Shown one piece after another: positions 61,195 through 64,000 of a DNA stretch of 64,000 bases (position 1 is the first letter of the stretch; the number at the start of each line of letters is the position of its first letter). The position numbers were made by a program, and so were the translations under genes. The DNA comes from Hippophae tibetana (Eukaryota; Streptophyta; Magnoliopsida; Rosales; Elaeagnaceae). The stretch spans positions 9,596,501-9,660,500 of the forward strand of contig CM072801.1 in the NCBI GenBank assembly GCA_037013495.1. Direction: 5' to 3'. Under the pieces are notes generated by a model, which made no database searches, was not told the DNA's origin, and was given only the letters and a program-made list of their open reading frames with translations.

Positions 61195-62430
61195 AAAAAC
61201 TGGGTGATTAAAGTTTATTAATATCAAACAAAATTATCTCAAAAACTCATCATGCTTATGGAGGGTTATTAAGGGCTGATATCACGACAAAACAACATGT
61301 CGTATAGAGGGTTGGCAAATGGCGTCTCATTTGGGGCTATGTAAACATGCTGGGAAGATGCAAAACGACGTCGTTTATGTAGTTCTCTTTCTGTATACAT
61401 CCACGGGTTAGCTAAGTGCACCTATTTCTATTAATAACATTCACAAATATTTTTAAGTACCTTTATCTATCAAATAAAATTCATAAAAAATATATAAAAA
61501 TCTCAATAAAATCAATATTTTTTAAATAAATATAAAATAAATAATTATATATCATTGTAATATATATATATAAGAATTGATATCTAAAAACACATACAAA
61601 ATATCACTTATCAATCACATCTACTCTTTGTTAGTACTTTAGTAAAGTCAACATCATGTTTTCTAATATTTTATACCAAGTGATTAATAATATTATGCTT
61701 TTAAATTCTAATAAATGTTAAGGATTGTATGTAGTCATCCCTTTGTTAAAATTACTATACGTTAATTATGTTCAAATTGTGTGTGGTATAGTATTAATTA
61801 ACAATATTCAAATCATATAATATAAATAAGTTGAAAAACTATTTCTTCCTATAATCACTATTCTTTTGGAATTGAATTGGATATTATAGTTTTTTTCTTA
61901 AAATTGTAACTCTATTCACCAAAAACATTTCTTATAATTAAAATGTCTTTTATTTTATTATAATATTGCTATGCTAGTTAGTTCAATTAAATAAAAGAAA
62001 AACAAAAGTTTTTAAGTCTATGGAGTAAAAAAAAAAAGAACTATAAATAATACTATCATAAGAATACTTATGTTAAAAATAGGATCAATTTTTTTTTTTT
62101 ACCCAAACATCATTATTTACATCTTTTCTTTTATTTTTGTCACTTTTTTTAAATGACACACAACCATTTTTATAATTCTTTTCAGCTTTATATATATATA
62201 TATATATCAATTTTTTTCCTTTTCTTTTTGTTGTCTTTTGGGAATACATCGTAACATGGGTTGCATTCTATATGTTACACATTTAATTAATTATAGTACA
62301 ATTGATACTCTTAAATTTTTTTTTCTATTATTTTCATATCATCTATTTTTTTTTGTGCAACTCTACATTCCTTAAACTATAGGGTAACAATTATAGCTGA
62401 TACTCTTAAATCTATTTTTATCGAATAACA
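61195..62430 (-). repeat. Unnamed dispersed repeat, copy C
   Basis: Its reverse complement follows copy B (21740-23065) block by block for about 1.2 kb, with small insertions. Shared landmarks: TTGCA(T/C)AAAAAA near the start, CTTATGATAGTATTATTTAT, AACATTTATTAGAATTTAAA, GATAAGTGATATTTT, GTGCACTTAGCT-like sequence and a GC-rich core with GACGTCGTTTTGCA. No coding domain. Confidence 0.6.
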
Positions 62431-64000
62431 ATAAGTTTGAATGCTATTTATTTATAATATTAGTTATTTAACTGATATTGATGTTAATTTGTTGATTCAA
62501 CATCGATTAGGTTAGCTTGTAAGTTACTTGTTAACTAAGAACTCTTATATTACACCACATAATGTGAACTATTTTACATCTAATACGTAACAAATTCATA
62601 AAAACCATTTTGGAGTATCTCTTGTGTTTTTTACTTCTTTCTTTTAATTTATATGGATTTACTTTATATATTTCTTATCTTTGTCCATCAAATAAAATAT
62701 CTTTTGTTTTTTAAAAAAAATCTACCTAGTATCTTTTCAATTATCATTATTTCTCGTTCAAATGAAATGTGATAATTGTATTTTTTTTCATTAAATAAAC
62801 TTTTGAATATGTAAAATATGGCTTCCATAATAGGCATGTCAAAAAAACCTAGATTTATGTTGCTGTTTCTTAGATTGCGTGGCTATTTTATGATATCTTT
62901 CACAGTGGTTGCAAATTGGAAGTTAAGTCGGATGTTAAAAAAAGAAGTTTAGAAATAGAAGAGAAAAACGTGTGGATGGAAAAAATAATAATTATGAAAT
63001 GAAAAAAAATAGTAAAGGCCTAATTTCAAAACTTCCCGTGCATCATCCATATTGCTATAAAATAAATTGAGTAAAAAGTAAAATATAATAATAACTTGCA
63101 AAAAATTCAAACCAAATGATTTCTTTAAGCAAAATAAACCATCAAATAAATGTAGCCAATAAAAAAGAGCAACTCTCCTTTTTATATAAGAGTAATAAAA
63201 AAAAACAAAATCATAACACCAAATCATTTCAATACTAAATTAAAAGAAAAATACTATGATGCATGATCTTAATCCATATGTAATTATATAACATATGGAC
63301 TCTTATTTTTCATAAATCCTAACAATTTAGTTTTAACTCCTTTTATGATGGAGTTTTTCGATTAAAATTTGAAAAATGGATTAAAATGAAATCTTGATAT
63401 TTAACATTACTCAACTTAGGGCCCATTTGAATACAAACATGACAAGAATCAAATTTGAAAACCATCACAATATATTGATATGACATTTATTAATATTTTC
63501 AAATATTAACCAACGAATCCAATAATCCAACATTTTAACTCTTTTATTAATCATTTAATTTTTAAATTTAAAAAAAAGATTAAAGATATTTCATATCTCT
63601 TTTTAATTTTAATTTTAAAAAAATTAAAATTTAACTTTATAATTTAACCAAATCAACGCTAAAAATTTCGTATCATACTTAATTATTTAAAATAATACTT
63701 AGGCATTCACGAATACACATATAATTACAAGTTTCAAACACAAAAGTTGTCTCAAATCCCATTTAGTACGAACTTCTTTTAGTAATCAATCGGCCAATAG
63801 TTATCTCAAATCCCAATTTACCATATTTAGTACGAACTTCTTTCAAGTGTTTTTTTTTTCTGAATCAATGTATTACAAAGTGGCATATTTTAATTATATT
63901 TATTCATATATATGTTTTTAAAACATTTTATAAACATCAAATATTTGTCAGAAATTTGGAGGACAATATAAAATGATATTGGCTTCTCAATTTCCTATGT
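62431..64000. other. AT-rich intergenic stretch to window end
   Basis: No gene recognised. GGGCCCATTTGAATAC near 63419 looks like the end of a plant miniature element, but I find no partner end. A short direct repeat around TTTAGTACGAACTTCTTT occurs near 63761 and 63826. Confidence 0.45.

Noticed and set aside
1-64000. CRISPR arrays, phage-type defence systems, tRNA or rRNA genes
   Set aside because: No regularly spaced short repeats, no tRNA cloverleaf with box A/B that I can recognise, and no rRNA segments; the exon structure and transposons show a plant nuclear window.

Overview
The window looks like AT-rich, repeat-dense nuclear DNA of a eudicot plant. The evidence is an 11-exon gene with canonical GT..AG introns and a plant-only kinase architecture, plus Ty1/copia LTR elements with the usual plant initiator-tRNA-Met primer site, hAT-type miniature elements, a TRIM and L1-like retroposon pieces. 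I cannot name the species. I see no bacterial, plastid or CRISPR-type features.

Only two genes look intact. The first is a minus-strand gene for a CDPK-related kinase, very close in layout to Arabidopsis CRK3 (coding span 8602-15437, 11 exons, 604 residues when I join the splice sites). The second is a minus-strand, single-exon gene for a 113-residue two-helix membrane protein (34874-35212). They are not known to work together. The rest is transposon-derived or AT-rich sequence with no readable gene.

Layout: 1-4127, 3' part of a Tork/TNT1-like copia element on the plus strand. 4.1-8.6 kb, AT-rich flank with one partial miniature element. 8.6-15.8 kb, the kinase gene with its leader and promoter; intron 5 carries a 56-bp minisatellite. 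15.8-29.6 kb, AT-rich DNA with solo-LTR-like pieces, two miniature elements and two copies of an unnamed repeat. 29.9-33.6 kb, a second copy of the Tork element on the opposite strand, containing a 322-bp hAT-like element with an 8-bp target duplication. 34.9-35.2 kb, the small membrane-protein gene. 36.8-41.2 kb, a third copia element of another lineage. 41.2-46.4 kb, a fold-back element and a roughly 2.2-kb hAT-like element that appears to carry a piece of a host PDCD2-like gene. 47.2-50.9 kb, a nest of L1-like pieces, a complete 340-bp TRIM, a gypsy fragment with LTR and a solo copia LTR with a perfect 5-bp duplication. 51.9-58.6 kb, a fourth copia element split by a roughly 1.9-kb insertion that holds a GC-rich, G-box-rich island. 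58.6-64 kb, AT-rich DNA with telomere-like minisatellite and a third copy of the unnamed repeat.

The main points for a second look are the apparent host-gene capture by the hAT-like family, the shared ends between that element and the nested 322-bp element, the G-box island, and the three-copy unnamed repeat. Homology between repeats was judged by eye; no alignment or database search was run.
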